A stretch of DNA of 50,505 nucleotides from Chloroflexota bacterium (GTDB lineage: Bacteria > Chloroflexota > UBA6077 > CF-72). The position numbers and the translations under genes were made by a program. Positions 43,436 through 50,505 of the stretch are shown here, one piece after another. The number at the start of each line of letters is the position of its first letter. The first letter of the stretch is position 1. The notes under the pieces were generated by a model, which was given only the letters and a program-made list of their open reading frames with translations, was not told where the DNA came from and ran no database searches. The stretch covers positions 1 through 50,505 of the forward strand of contig JAFAOS010000531.1 of NCBI GenBank assembly GCA_019247515.1, given 5' to 3'.

Positions 43436-45379
43436 ATGGCCACTGACTCCGTGCCTCGCCTGCCACGCGCCATTCTCGCTTGCTGCCTCAGCCTGATCCT
43501 GCTGACGGGCTCGGCGCTGGCGCCCGCCGTCTACGCGCAGGACGCCACCGGGCTGGACGCCATCGGCGCCGAGTACCACGACATGCTCGACCTGTTCTAT
43601 CGACCCATCGATCCGCACGACCTGCTGCAGGCCGCCTGGACGGCCCTCGGCTCCGACGCGAGCAGGCGTGGCGCGCCCGCCCCAGCGCCACTCCCAGATC
43701 TACCCGATGACGCCGACGGCGCATTCTCCACGTTCTCCAGCGCCTATTCGGCTTACGTTGCGAGCGCGTCCTTACCCAGCGGCGCGGCCGCTATCGACGT
43801 CGAGATGGGCATGGCCGACAGCGTCCACGAACAGCACACCCACTACCTGTCGCCCGGCATCATGCACGCGTTTTTGTCGACGGTCGGCGGCGGCCAGCAG
43901 TCCACGGGTCTGGGCATCAGGCTCGGGGGTGATCCGCCCGGCCTCATCATGGACGTCGCGCCCGGCGGCCCGGCCGACGCCGCCGGCGTCCAACCGGGTG
44001 ACGTGATCGTCGGCGTGGACGCCAAGGACGTGTCGCATACCGACACGACCACCACCCTGAGCTCCGCGCTCGCGGGTCCCGCCGGTTCGAGCGTGCAACT
44101 GTCGATCGATCGCGGCAACGGTCCTCAGGTCGTGAGTGTCACGCGCGGCGCGTATTACTTCCCGCCGCTGCAGTCGAGCATGCTGCCGGGTGGGGTCGGA
44201 TATCTCAAACTCTCTGATTTCGTGATTTCGGGCACCACGCTGCCGGATGGCACCGAAATACTCGCCGACCTGGACAAGAGTCTGGACGACCTGGACGCGC
44301 AGGGCGCGCAAAGTCTCATCCTCGACCTGCGCAACAACGGCGGCGGCAGCGTGCAAACGGCCGACGAGATCCTGGGCCGCTTCTTGCCCGAGACGGTGCG
44401 CTCCGTGCGCGAGTCCGATCAGCGCGGGCATTTGACCTACGAGCTGGCCGGCGGTCGCACGCATGACCGCCAGTTGCCCATGGTGGTGCTGGTCAACGGC
44501 GGCTCGGCGTCCGCCTCTGAAATCACCGCGTCCGCGCTGCGCGATGCGCACCGCGCCCTGCTGGTCGGTCAGCGGACGGCGGGCGCGGTGGCCTCGTCGG
44601 AGCTGTTGCCGTTACCGGGTGGCGCCGGGTTGCAGGTCGCGGTTGCCGCGGCCTCCACGGCGGACACCAACATGACCCTCGACGGCGTCGGCATCACCCC
44701 GGACGTGATGACGTCGCAGTCTCGCTCGCTCGACGACTATCGGACTGGACGCGACCCGCAGATAGATGCCGCCATCGGCGCCCTGGCATCCGCGCCGCCG
44801 CCGCCCAGCGTTGCCGCCGCGGCTGCACCAGTCACATCTGACGACCTGGATCAACTGCTCGCCGGTGTGCTCCCGGACAGTCAGGACGTGCCCACCAACG
44901 ACCGACTGCAGACCACCACGCGCTGGCAGCGGCTCGACTACACGCACCCCAACGAGCTGATCGACCAGAACGGGGGCGCGCCGGATCCGCTCGGATTGCA
45001 GCAAACGCTCGAGGCGCGCGGCTACGAGGGCTCCGTGGTGGCGACCTATGGCGGCACGCCGGGTGATCTTCCGGCCGTCGGCATTAATGTCGACCTGTAC
45101 TCGACCGTGGACGGCGCACACTCGGCGACGGCCGTCAACGATCTGCCCCAGATCCAGGTGCCGATCGACGCGCCAATCCAGCTGGGTGACGAGACGGTCG
45201 CCTACCGCGGCGCCTGGTTGGCGACCGGGTCAACCGCGCTGGTCTGGCGGCGCGGGCGAGTGGTGTTTACGGTGACGTATTCGGACGTGCCCGGCTTCGA
45301 TCGACCCGACACGCTGGTGGCCGTCAGCCAGATGGTCGACAGTCGCGCGCAGCAGATGAGCATTCCGTATTTGCCATAG
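43436..45379 (+). CDS. Exported S41 family peptidase with PDZ domain
   Basis: About 647 residues from ATG 43436 (GTG 43394 also possible). Signal peptide (ILACCLSLILLTGSALAPAVYA), N-terminal helical region, PDZ domain (about 150-215, GLIMDVAPGGPADAAGV), then the S41 core with SLILDLRNNGGGSV and the nucleophile Ser in VNGGSASASEI. The usual CtpA Lys in the GERTFGKG segment is replaced: here it reads GQRTAGAV. The C-terminal 200 residues are an extra domain of unknown type. It may process envelope proteins, or may not be catalytic as in CtpA. It is followed after 8 bases by the D,D-carboxypeptidase gene. Confidence 0.85.
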   Translation: MATDSVPRLPRAILACCLSLILLTGSALAPAVYAQDATGLDAIGAEYHDMLDLFYRPIDPHDLLQAAWTALGSDASRRGAPAPAPLPDLPDDADGAFSTFSSAYSAYVASASLPSGAAAIDVEMGMADSVHEQHTHYLSPGIMHAFLSTVGGGQQSTGLGIRLGGDPPGLIMDVAPGGPADAAGVQPGDVIVGVDAKDVSHTDTTTTLSSALAGPAGSSVQLSIDRGNGPQVVSVTRGAYYFPPLQSSMLPGGVGYLKLSDFVISGTTLPDGTEILADLDKSLDDLDAQGAQSLILDLRNNGGGSVQTADEILGRFLPETVRSVRESDQRGHLTYELAGGRTHDRQLPMVVLVNGGSASASEITASALRDAHRALLVGQRTAGAVASSELLPLPGGAGLQVAVAAASTADTNMTLDGVGITPDVMTSQSRSLDDYRTGRDPQIDAAIGALASAPPPPSVAAAAAPVTSDDLDQLLAGVLPDSQDVPTNDRLQTTTRWQRLDYTHPNELIDQNGGAPDPLGLQQTLEARGYEGSVVATYGGTPGDLPAVGINVDLYSTVDGAHSATAVNDLPQIQVPIDAPIQLGDETVAYRGAWLATGSTALVWRRGRVVFTVTYSDVPGFDRPDTLVAVSQMVDSRAQQMSIPYLP

Positions 45380-45387
45380 TTCCGAGC

Positions 45388-46512
45388 GTGTTGCGCTGGC
45401 TCCTCCCGCTGTGTGTCGCCGTCTGGATGGCCGCCACGCCGGCTGCCCAGGCTCGGGACGCCCGCTCGGCTGACTGGTTGCGCACGGTGCGGGATACGCC
45501 GCTGTGGTCGGGCTCCGACGCGGCGTCCGTGCAGTTCACCTTGCTGCCCCTGGGCTCGTTCCTGCAGCCGCGGGCGGGCAGCGACACCGGCCGCCTGTTG
45601 GTCTACTACCCGGGCGACGGCGGCTCGCGGCAGGCCGGCCTGGCCTGGGTGGCCGGCCAGGACGTCGCGCCCAGCGGGCCGCCACCCTGGATCGTCAGCT
45701 CCGAGCTGGACGGCGACAATGCGGCGCCGGTCAGTGACGACGAGTCGGTCCCCCAACGCACGCTGCCCGTTGCGCCGCCGCCGGTGACCGCCGCCGAGGT
45801 TGCCGTGGTCGACGACGCGTCCGGCTTGCTGCTGTATGGAGCCAACCCGCACGCGCGCGAGGCCCCGGCCAGCACCACCAAAATCGCCACGGCCGTCGTC
45901 ACCCTCGAGCACGCCGCCGACCTGGACCAGCCGGTCAGGGTCAGCGTCGATGGCTTGAAGATGGCCGCGACGGACGGCTCGTCGATCATGGGCCTCTCGC
46001 CCGGCCAGCACGTCACGCTCGAGACGTTGCTCGACGGGCTGCTGTTGCCGAGTGGCAACGATGCCGCCGAGCAGCTGGCGATCTCGGTCGGCGAATCACG
46101 GGCCAGCTTCGTGGACTGGATGAACGCGCTGGCAACCGACGAGCTGGGCCTGCGCGATACGCATTTCGTGAATCCGAGCGGCCTGGACGCCGACGGGCAC
46201 TACTCCAGCGCGTATGACCTGGCCCAGCTCGCGCGGCGGGCGATGCGCGAGGACGTCTTTCGCGAGATCGTCGCCACGCCCGAGATTCGCGCCGAGGGCT
46301 TTGTGCTGGTTGGGCACAACCCGCTGATCGGCGTCTACCCGGGCGCCGACGGGGTCAAAACCGGCACCACCGACGACGCCGGCAAGGTGCTCGTGGGCTC
46401 GGCGATGCGCAACGGCCGTCGCGTGTACGTCGTGGTGATGCACAGCGACGACATCCAGACGGACACCGCCGCGCTGCTCGATTGGGCGTGGCAGGAATTC
46501 AGCTGGAGCTAG
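45388..46512 (+). CDS. D-alanyl-D-alanine carboxypeptidase (S11, DacA/PBP5-like)
   Basis: 374 residues with an N-terminal signal peptide. The catalytic domain (about 135-374) has SxxK (STTK in APASTTKIATAVV), SxN (PSGNDAAEQLA) and KTG (GVKTGTTDDAG). It trims the terminal D-Ala from peptidoglycan stem peptides. Residues 28-120 are an N-terminal module (TPLWSGSDAASVQFTLLPLG, LLVYYPGDGG, GLAWV) that looks like an SH3b-type repeat and may bind the wall. The start is GTG at 45388, 8 bases after the S41 peptidase stop, so they are probably one operon. Confidence 0.9.
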   Translation: MLRWLLPLCVAVWMAATPAAQARDARSADWLRTVRDTPLWSGSDAASVQFTLLPLGSFLQPRAGSDTGRLLVYYPGDGGSRQAGLAWVAGQDVAPSGPPPWIVSSELDGDNAAPVSDDESVPQRTLPVAPPPVTAAEVAVVDDASGLLLYGANPHAREAPASTTKIATAVVTLEHAADLDQPVRVSVDGLKMAATDGSSIMGLSPGQHVTLETLLDGLLLPSGNDAAEQLAISVGESRASFVDWMNALATDELGLRDTHFVNPSGLDADGHYSSAYDLAQLARRAMREDVFREIVATPEIRAEGFVLVGHNPLIGVYPGADGVKTGTTDDAGKVLVGSAMRNGRRVYVVVMHSDDIQTDTAALLDWAWQEFSWS

Positions 46513-47885
46513 CCGGCGAGCGCGCCCATCGGATCCCAGGCCGGCAGCACCGTCGGCTCCATCTCGAGCGCATCCTGCAGCACGGGGGGTAAGTACGAGC
46601 GCCGAGCGGCGATCTCGAACGTGAACTCGTCGAACCACGAGTCGTTCATGGTGAAAAAGCCCTTCTGGCCCGGGTCCGCACCCCACGAGTTTTCAACCCG
46701 CCAGCGCCGCACCCGTCCGTCGAGCACGTCCGCGCCAGTGAACAGCATGGCGTGCGTCATGCGTGTTTCGCCGTACTGGAGTCGCGCCGCCTTGTCCAGC
46801 TCAAACGTCGTGTCGTACACCGAATCCAGGTCGTACAGGTCGCGATCCATCAGTCCCATGTCGCGCCGCATCTGCTTGCCGACGTCACAGCCGAACCAGA
46901 CCGGCTCGCCCGCCTCGAGCGTGCGCTGCGCAATCTGCTTCATCAACGCCATCTCGACGTTCAGGTAGGTCACGCGTCGCCCGCCGACCACGTTGCCGAG
47001 ATACTGAACGGTGTACGTCCGCCCGTACGGGTTCGCCGGGCGAGGATCGTGCACCAGGCACACGTACTGATCGAGCGGCAGATCGACAAAGCGCGAGGCG
47101 AACTCCCGCGGTGTGATGCGCTCGGTGCGCGCGAAGGCTCCGGCGCTGGTCCGCCACTGAAACGCGAAGTCTTGCGGCGGCGTACCGAGGTGGATGCTCA
47201 GCATGCGGTGGATGATCTCGAGATAGTCGTTTTTCACCGACCGCAACGCGGCATTCGGAGCCCCGTCGGCGTGCATGTCCCGCAGCTGACGCGCGCCCTC
47301 GCGCAGCTTGCTGCGCAGCACGCCATTCATGCGCCGCGAGTTCGACGAGCTGTTCGTCTCGGGCATCAGCGACTTCGGAGCCAGCCCGTGCTTGTCGACC
47401 AGGCTGATGAACATGTTCCACTGGCCACCGTCCGACAGCGGCTGATCGAGTAGAAACGCCACCGTCCGGTCATCCACGTCGCGATCCGCGGTTTCGATGA
47501 TGGCTTCGAAAAAGTAGTTTGCCCGCTCGAGTTTGTCCCAGAACATCAGGTAGTTCTGGCTGAGCTCGAATTCCTTCACCCCCAGCACCTGCCTGGCCGA
47601 AAAGCGCAGCAAGTTCAGACCCGCGAACATCCAGCAGCGGCCGGTTTGCTTCTGGTCGGTGACGCCCCAGTCGTCCAGGGTGATCGAATACGAGTGATCC
47701 GTGCTGAATGCGACGCGGTGGTCGAGGGCGATATCGTCGACGCTGTTGCGCGTGACGGCGTTCTGCGCCAGACGATAGCCTCGATTCGCGCTGAACGCGG
47801 TCTGTAGCGCCTGGATGGTTTGCGGGTCGAGTGCGCCCGCGGCGTCGCCATCAATCGCCGCTGGCCGGGTCTGGGTCTGGGTCAC
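46509..47885 (-). CDS. C1-family aminopeptidase (PepC / bleomycin hydrolase-like)
   Basis: 458 residues, the normal length. Papain-type active site: Gln and Cys in TDQKQTGRCWMFAG, His in MTHAMLFTGAD, and Asn in VENSWGADPG. The C-terminal arm ends near VLPAWDPMGALAG. The family forms hexameric cytoplasmic aminopeptidases that also inactivate bleomycin. No signal peptide, as expected. Its stop overlaps the D,D-carboxypeptidase stop on the other strand. It lies just downstream of the VKOR gene on the same strand. Confidence 0.93.
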   Translation of the reverse strand: MTQTQTRPAAIDGDAAGALDPQTIQALQTAFSANRGYRLAQNAVTRNSVDDIALDHRVAFSTDHSYSITLDDWGVTDQKQTGRCWMFAGLNLLRFSARQVLGVKEFELSQNYLMFWDKLERANYFFEAIIETADRDVDDRTVAFLLDQPLSDGGQWNMFISLVDKHGLAPKSLMPETNSSSNSRRMNGVLRSKLREGARQLRDMHADGAPNAALRSVKNDYLEIIHRMLSIHLGTPPQDFAFQWRTSAGAFARTERITPREFASRFVDLPLDQYVCLVHDPRPANPYGRTYTVQYLGNVVGGRRVTYLNVEMALMKQIAQRTLEAGEPVWFGCDVGKQMRRDMGLMDRDLYDLDSVYDTTFELDKAARLQYGETRMTHAMLFTGADVLDGRVRRWRVENSWGADPGQKGFFTMNDSWFDEFTFEIAARRSYLPPVLQDALEMEPTVLPAWDPMGALAG

Positions 47886-47894
47886 GGACTGAGC

Positions 47895-48353
47895 TTACCC
47901 CAGGGTCCGCAGCCGATCCCCTAGGTTCTCAGTCGACGGCGTCGGCGCGGTGGCGTCCCACACCGTCATCAGAAACAACGCCACGACGATCGCGTGGACG
48001 GCCGTACACCACAGACAGATCGCGCCGATCAGAAACAGCTCGGCGTAGACCAGATAGAACACCGAGAGCAGCCCGGCAACCGACCAGACGACCTGCAACG
48101 CCAGCGCCTGCGGCCACCAGCGTCGCGCCGCCAGGATCCCAAGAAACACCGCGAACCACACCAGCCCGAGCACCGCGACAGGCATCGGACCGACCATCGA
48201 TTCCGCGCTGCTGGTGACCTGTTCGCAGTCCACGATGCCGCCGGTGGCGCACGCCAGGGGCACCTGCTCGGCGAAGTAATGCGTGCCAACCAGATACGCG
48301 GAGATCAGCAGGCCCGCGACACCCAGCAGCGCCGGCCACAAGCGACCGCGCAT
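47895..48353 (-). CDS. Vitamin K epoxide reductase (VKOR) family membrane protein
   Basis: 152 residues with four hydrophobic segments. Four conserved Cys: 35 and 43 in the loop (ACATGGIVDCEQV), and the active-site pair in CLWC (113-116). A Ser/Thr follows the loop Cys (TSSA), as in the family. Bacterial VKOR re-oxidises a DsbA-like protein using quinone and so plays the DsbB part. It is 11 bases after the DUF929 gene, which is thioredoxin-like, so the pair probably makes disulfide bonds outside the membrane. Confidence 0.92.
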   Translation of the reverse strand: MRGRLWPALLGVAGLLISAYLVGTHYFAEQVPLACATGGIVDCEQVTSSAESMVGPMPVAVLGLVWFAVFLGILAARRWWPQALALQVVWSVAGLLSVFYLVYAELFLIGAICLWCTAVHAIVVALFLMTVWDATAPTPSTENLGDRLRTLG

Positions 48354-48364
48354 CGCCAGGGAGC

Positions 48365-49309
48365 TCAGCCCTTGCTGGGCGCGGGCGTCGCCGCGAGCGC
48401 CGCCTGCAGCGAGCTGACGGCTGGATCGCTGCAGACGTCGGCTGGCATGTTGCCCGTCGCGCTGCAGATTGCGGCGGTCAGCGCGTTGGCCGAACCGAGG
48501 ATCGCCTGGGCTTGCTTCGAACTGGGATCCTGCAGCGCGGCCGCGACCTGATCTTGCGACATGCCGCGCAGCGTGCCGACGTCGTAGCTGGCGCCCGAGA
48601 CGAGGTACTGGCCGGCGAAGTCGATGAACGGGATGGAACCCGCCGACGCGGCCGGCACATAGGGTGGCGCGTCGTACGTCTGGAGCAGGTTGCTCTGGGC
48701 GGGCGTCGGCGTCTGGAGCGCCTGGTAGCTGTTGCCCGAGCGGACATTGCTTTGCAGCTCGACGGGGTTGAAGGTGAGGTAGGGACTGGAGTACGTCGAG
48801 CCCACAAACGAAAACGTGGGTGTGTTGGGGTATACGTCGTCGGCCGCCGAGTGCGAGAGCTGCAGGTTAGTGAAGGTCCCGAAGCGGCTGAGGGCGATGA
48901 TCAGCGGCCAGCGCTCGCCAGCACAGAACGGGCAATACTCGGCGCCAAGATACGTCACCACCGGCAGACCATCCGGTCCACGCTGAATGTCGGTGCGCAC
49001 CGGCGTGGGCAACTGGGCAACCGCGCCGCGCCCGACCTGGTTCAGGCTCGCCGCCGGAACGCTGGTGATGGCGCTGACCAGGCTGTCCGGCGCCGGCCCG
49101 CTGGCCGTGGCGGCCGCGCTCGAGTTGGAAGAGCTGACCAGGCGGACGACGACGAACGCGGCCAGCACGAGCACGATGGCCGCGGCGGCGATGATGACCA
49201 GCCGTCGCTGACGGGCAGCAGCCTCTTCCTGGGCGCGCCGCGCGGCGCGCCGGCCGGTTGGCCGCTGGCCGTCGGAGGGCGCTCGACCCGACGCGCGCGT
49301 CTGTTGCAT
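48365..49309 (-). CDS. DUF929 thioredoxin-like membrane-anchored protein
   Basis: 314 residues. A basic N-terminus and one membrane helix ([21 protein letters not shown]) anchor it, with the rest outside. The redox motif is CPFC in [16 protein letters not shown], with surrounding strands of a thioredoxin fold ([10 protein letters not shown]), as in DUF929. A second region holds the cis-Pro-like [12 protein letters not shown]. Near the C-terminus two more Cys occur ([18 protein letters not shown]). It is probably a thiol oxidase or carrier that works with the adjacent VKOR. The start is ATG at 49309. Confidence 0.87.
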   Translation of the reverse strand: MQQTRASGRAPSDGQRPTGRRAARRAQEEAAARQRRLVIIAAAAIVLVLAAFVVVRLVSSSNSSAAATASGPAPDSLVSAITSVPAASLNQVGRGAVAQLPTPVRTDIQRGPDGLPVVTYLGAEYCPFCAGERWPLIIALSRFGTFTNLQLSHSAADDVYPNTPTFSFVGSTYSSPYLTFNPVELQSNVRSGNSYQALQTPTPAQSNLLQTYDAPPYVPAASAGSIPFIDFAGQYLVSGASYDVGTLRGMSQDQVAAALQDPSSKQAQAILGSANALTAAICSATGNMPADVCSDPAVSSLQAALAATPAPSKG

Positions 49310-49398
49310 GCAGGTCCGATTATCAGCCCGCGCTCGGCGGACCGCCCACATTTTGCCGCGTCAGGCGGTCCGCGGCGCTCCGCCGGCTGAACTGTTTG

Positions 49399-49707
49399 TT
49401 AGGCGACGGGTACCTGCTGCTGAGCTCCGCAGGCGCCACAGAACCGGTCGGTCGCCGGCAAGGGCTTGTGACAGGTCGAGCATTCGCGCATGGCCGGCGG
49501 CGGCGCCACGGCGACGACCGGCGCCGCTGGGACCACCGGAACCGCATCGGCGGAGCTTTCCGGCTCGTCACTGACAGCCTTTTTGAAGTCCTTCACCGTA
49601 TCCCCGACGGCTTTGCCCAGCATCGGCAATTTGCCGGGTCCAAAGATCACCAGCACGATGACCAGAATGACGATCACATGCCAGGGTTGCAGAACACCTA
49701 CGCCCAT
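49399..49707 (-). CDS. tatA: TatA/TatE-like protein with C-terminal zinc ribbon
   Basis: 102 residues. The N-terminal 20 residues form a TatA membrane helix with the FGPGKLP hinge, followed by the amphipathic helix (GKAVGDTVKDFKKAVSD). After a Pro/Ala/Val-rich linker the C-terminus has two CxxC pairs (ECSTCHKPLPATDRFCGACG), a zinc-ribbon pattern. TatA forms the pore of the twin-arginine export system. AGGAG precedes the ATG. No TatB or TatC gene is in the window. The ribbon is unusual for TatA. Confidence 0.88.
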   Translation of the reverse strand: MGVGVLQPWHVIVILVIVLVIFGPGKLPMLGKAVGDTVKDFKKAVSDEPESSADAVPVVPAAPVVAVAPPPAMRECSTCHKPLPATDRFCGACGAQQQVPVA

Positions 49708-49725
49708 TTCGCTTCTCCTGCGCGG

Positions 49726-49753
49726 ACTATACATCTTCACTACGTCGGCCAAA
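49726..49753 (-). promoter_or_regulatory. Candidate promoter of tatA
   Basis: On the minus strand TTTGGC (49753-49748) and TATAGT (49731-49726) are 16 bases apart, upstream of the tatA ribosome-binding site (AGGAG at 49719-49715). This would give a very short leader. A consensus match only. Confidence 0.3.
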
Positions 49754-49882
49754 ACCCTTCGGCTCATCCTTTTATAGGAGGCGCTGTCCGGACGGGCCGT
49801 TTTGTGGCGGGCGACTATCCGGAGTGCTATTGTCAGACTGCTCCGTCCGTGGATGGAGTGTTGGGGAAGGACAGGCCCATAG

Positions 49883-50371
49883 ATGGAGCATCCGCCGCGA
49901 CTCGAGCGAACAGCGCTGGTGGTCGACGACGATGTGTTCGTAGTTTCGGCGCTGGCGGAGTTACTCGACGACGACGGTTTCGACGTCCTGACGGCGACCA
50001 ACGGCTTCAGCGCCCTGCGCCACGCGATTGCCGCGCGGCCGACGGTCATCTTGCTCGACGTGGCGCTGCCGGAGCGATCCGGCACCGAGCTGGTCACGGA
50101 TCTACGCGCCGATCCCGCCACGCGCGACGTGGCGATCGTGCTGGTGACCGGCTTCGCCGATCAGCTGTCGGAGGCACAGGTGGCTGACGTGGATGGCGTG
50201 GTCGCCAAGCCGTTCGACGCTGGCGACCTGCTGGCGACCATTCAGCATGCGATCCAGAGCGCGGCTAGCCGGCGTGCCGAGGTCGCCCCGGTGGCCGCCG
50301 TCAGCCACCGCGCCGCCGGCATGCGCGCCCGACGCGCGGCCGCCAGCCGCCGCACGCGCGGCCGCCGCTGA
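49883..50371 (+). CDS. Single-domain response regulator with basic C-terminal tail
   Basis: 162 residues. Receiver domain (about 8-122): acidic pair in VVDDDV, phosphoacceptor Asp in VILLDVALPERSG, conserved Thr in IVLVTGF and Lys in VAKPFDAG. Residues 125-162 are an Ala/Arg-rich tail, strongly basic (RRAAASRRTRGRR), with no fold that I recognise; it could contact nucleic acid or membrane. No histidine kinase lies next to it. It is divergent from tatA. Confidence 0.87.
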   Translation: MEHPPRLERTALVVDDDVFVVSALAELLDDDGFDVLTATNGFSALRHAIAARPTVILLDVALPERSGTELVTDLRADPATRDVAIVLVTGFADQLSEAQVADVDGVVAKPFDAGDLLATIQHAIQSAASRRAEVAPVAAVSHRAAGMRARRAAASRRTRGRR

Positions 50372-50505
50372 AGCTCACCAGCCACCCCAAAAGATCGGGG
50401 AAAAAGGGCGTGATGCATCAATAGAGGATCCGACCAAAGACGCGGAGGTTGCCTCATAACTCTTCCGACCGAAGGGGGTGAGCGATAACAGGCTGAACGG
50501 CGCGG
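50372..50505. other. Right edge, no gene seen
   Basis: The last 134 bases hold no reading frame that I can support. It may be the upstream region of a gene beyond the window. Confidence 0.4.

Overview
The window is GC-rich, densely packed bacterial chromosome. Gene content and style suggest a soil or sediment member of the Chloroflexota: a T-box in front of ilvBN, a VKOR/DUF929 pair, a form II CoxL-like molybdenum hydroxylase, many ATGA stop/start overlaps, and C/T-rich palindromic intergenic repeats. This placement rests on gene style rather than a marker gene. No rRNA, tRNA, CRISPR array, prophage or complete insertion sequence was seen. Codon usage is uniform, so the window looks like ordinary chromosome with small repeat-rich gaps.

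Layout. 1-3250 (minus): branched-chain amino acid operon ilvB-ilvN-ilvC (ilvC cut by the window edge) under a T-box leader with a CUC (Leu) specifier. 3311-9604: MetE-like methyltransferase, acyl-CoA dehydrogenase, two small thiol-redox proteins, an alpha/beta hydrolase and two tandem paralogous membrane proteins. 9605-17047: CoA transferase, PQQ-type sugar dehydrogenase, serine hydrolase, aldo/keto reductase, DUF72 protein, ArsN1-like acetyltransferase and a secreted di-haem DUF1111 protein. 17048-17798 is a gene-free stretch with a 174-bp tandem duplication. 17799-20866: NitT/TauT-type ABC importer. 20964-24662: pdxH (minus), then a catabolic operon of luciferase-like monooxygenase (interrupted by an in-frame TAA), amidohydrolase and RidA. 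24965-29931: class A beta-lactamase-like lipoprotein, RNase H-fold protein, secreted C39-like peptidase, nitroreductase, cupin and a solitary DNA methyltransferase. 29947-35414 (minus): GNAT - MenC/NSAR - M20 peptidase - CoxL-like subunit.

35477-39514: AI-2E-family permease, a divergent histidine kinase and receiver protein, a Nudix hydrolase and small zinc-binding proteins. 39538-43316 (minus): transketolase followed by an RpiB-transaldolase fusion, together the non-oxidative pentose phosphate branch. 43436-50371: envelope and secretion block of S41 peptidase, D,D-carboxypeptidase, PepC-like aminopeptidase, VKOR, DUF929 protein, a TatA with a C-terminal zinc ribbon, and a receiver protein.

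The strongest points are the T-box with a palindrome between its two conserved parts, the RpiB-Tal fusion, a likely D-to-L amino acid conversion operon, the TatA-zinc-ribbon fusion, the tandem membrane paralogs with a fused beta-domain, the 174-bp tandem repeat, and a nested inverted-repeat element at 9627-9775. I did not identify a clearly new defence or mobile system.
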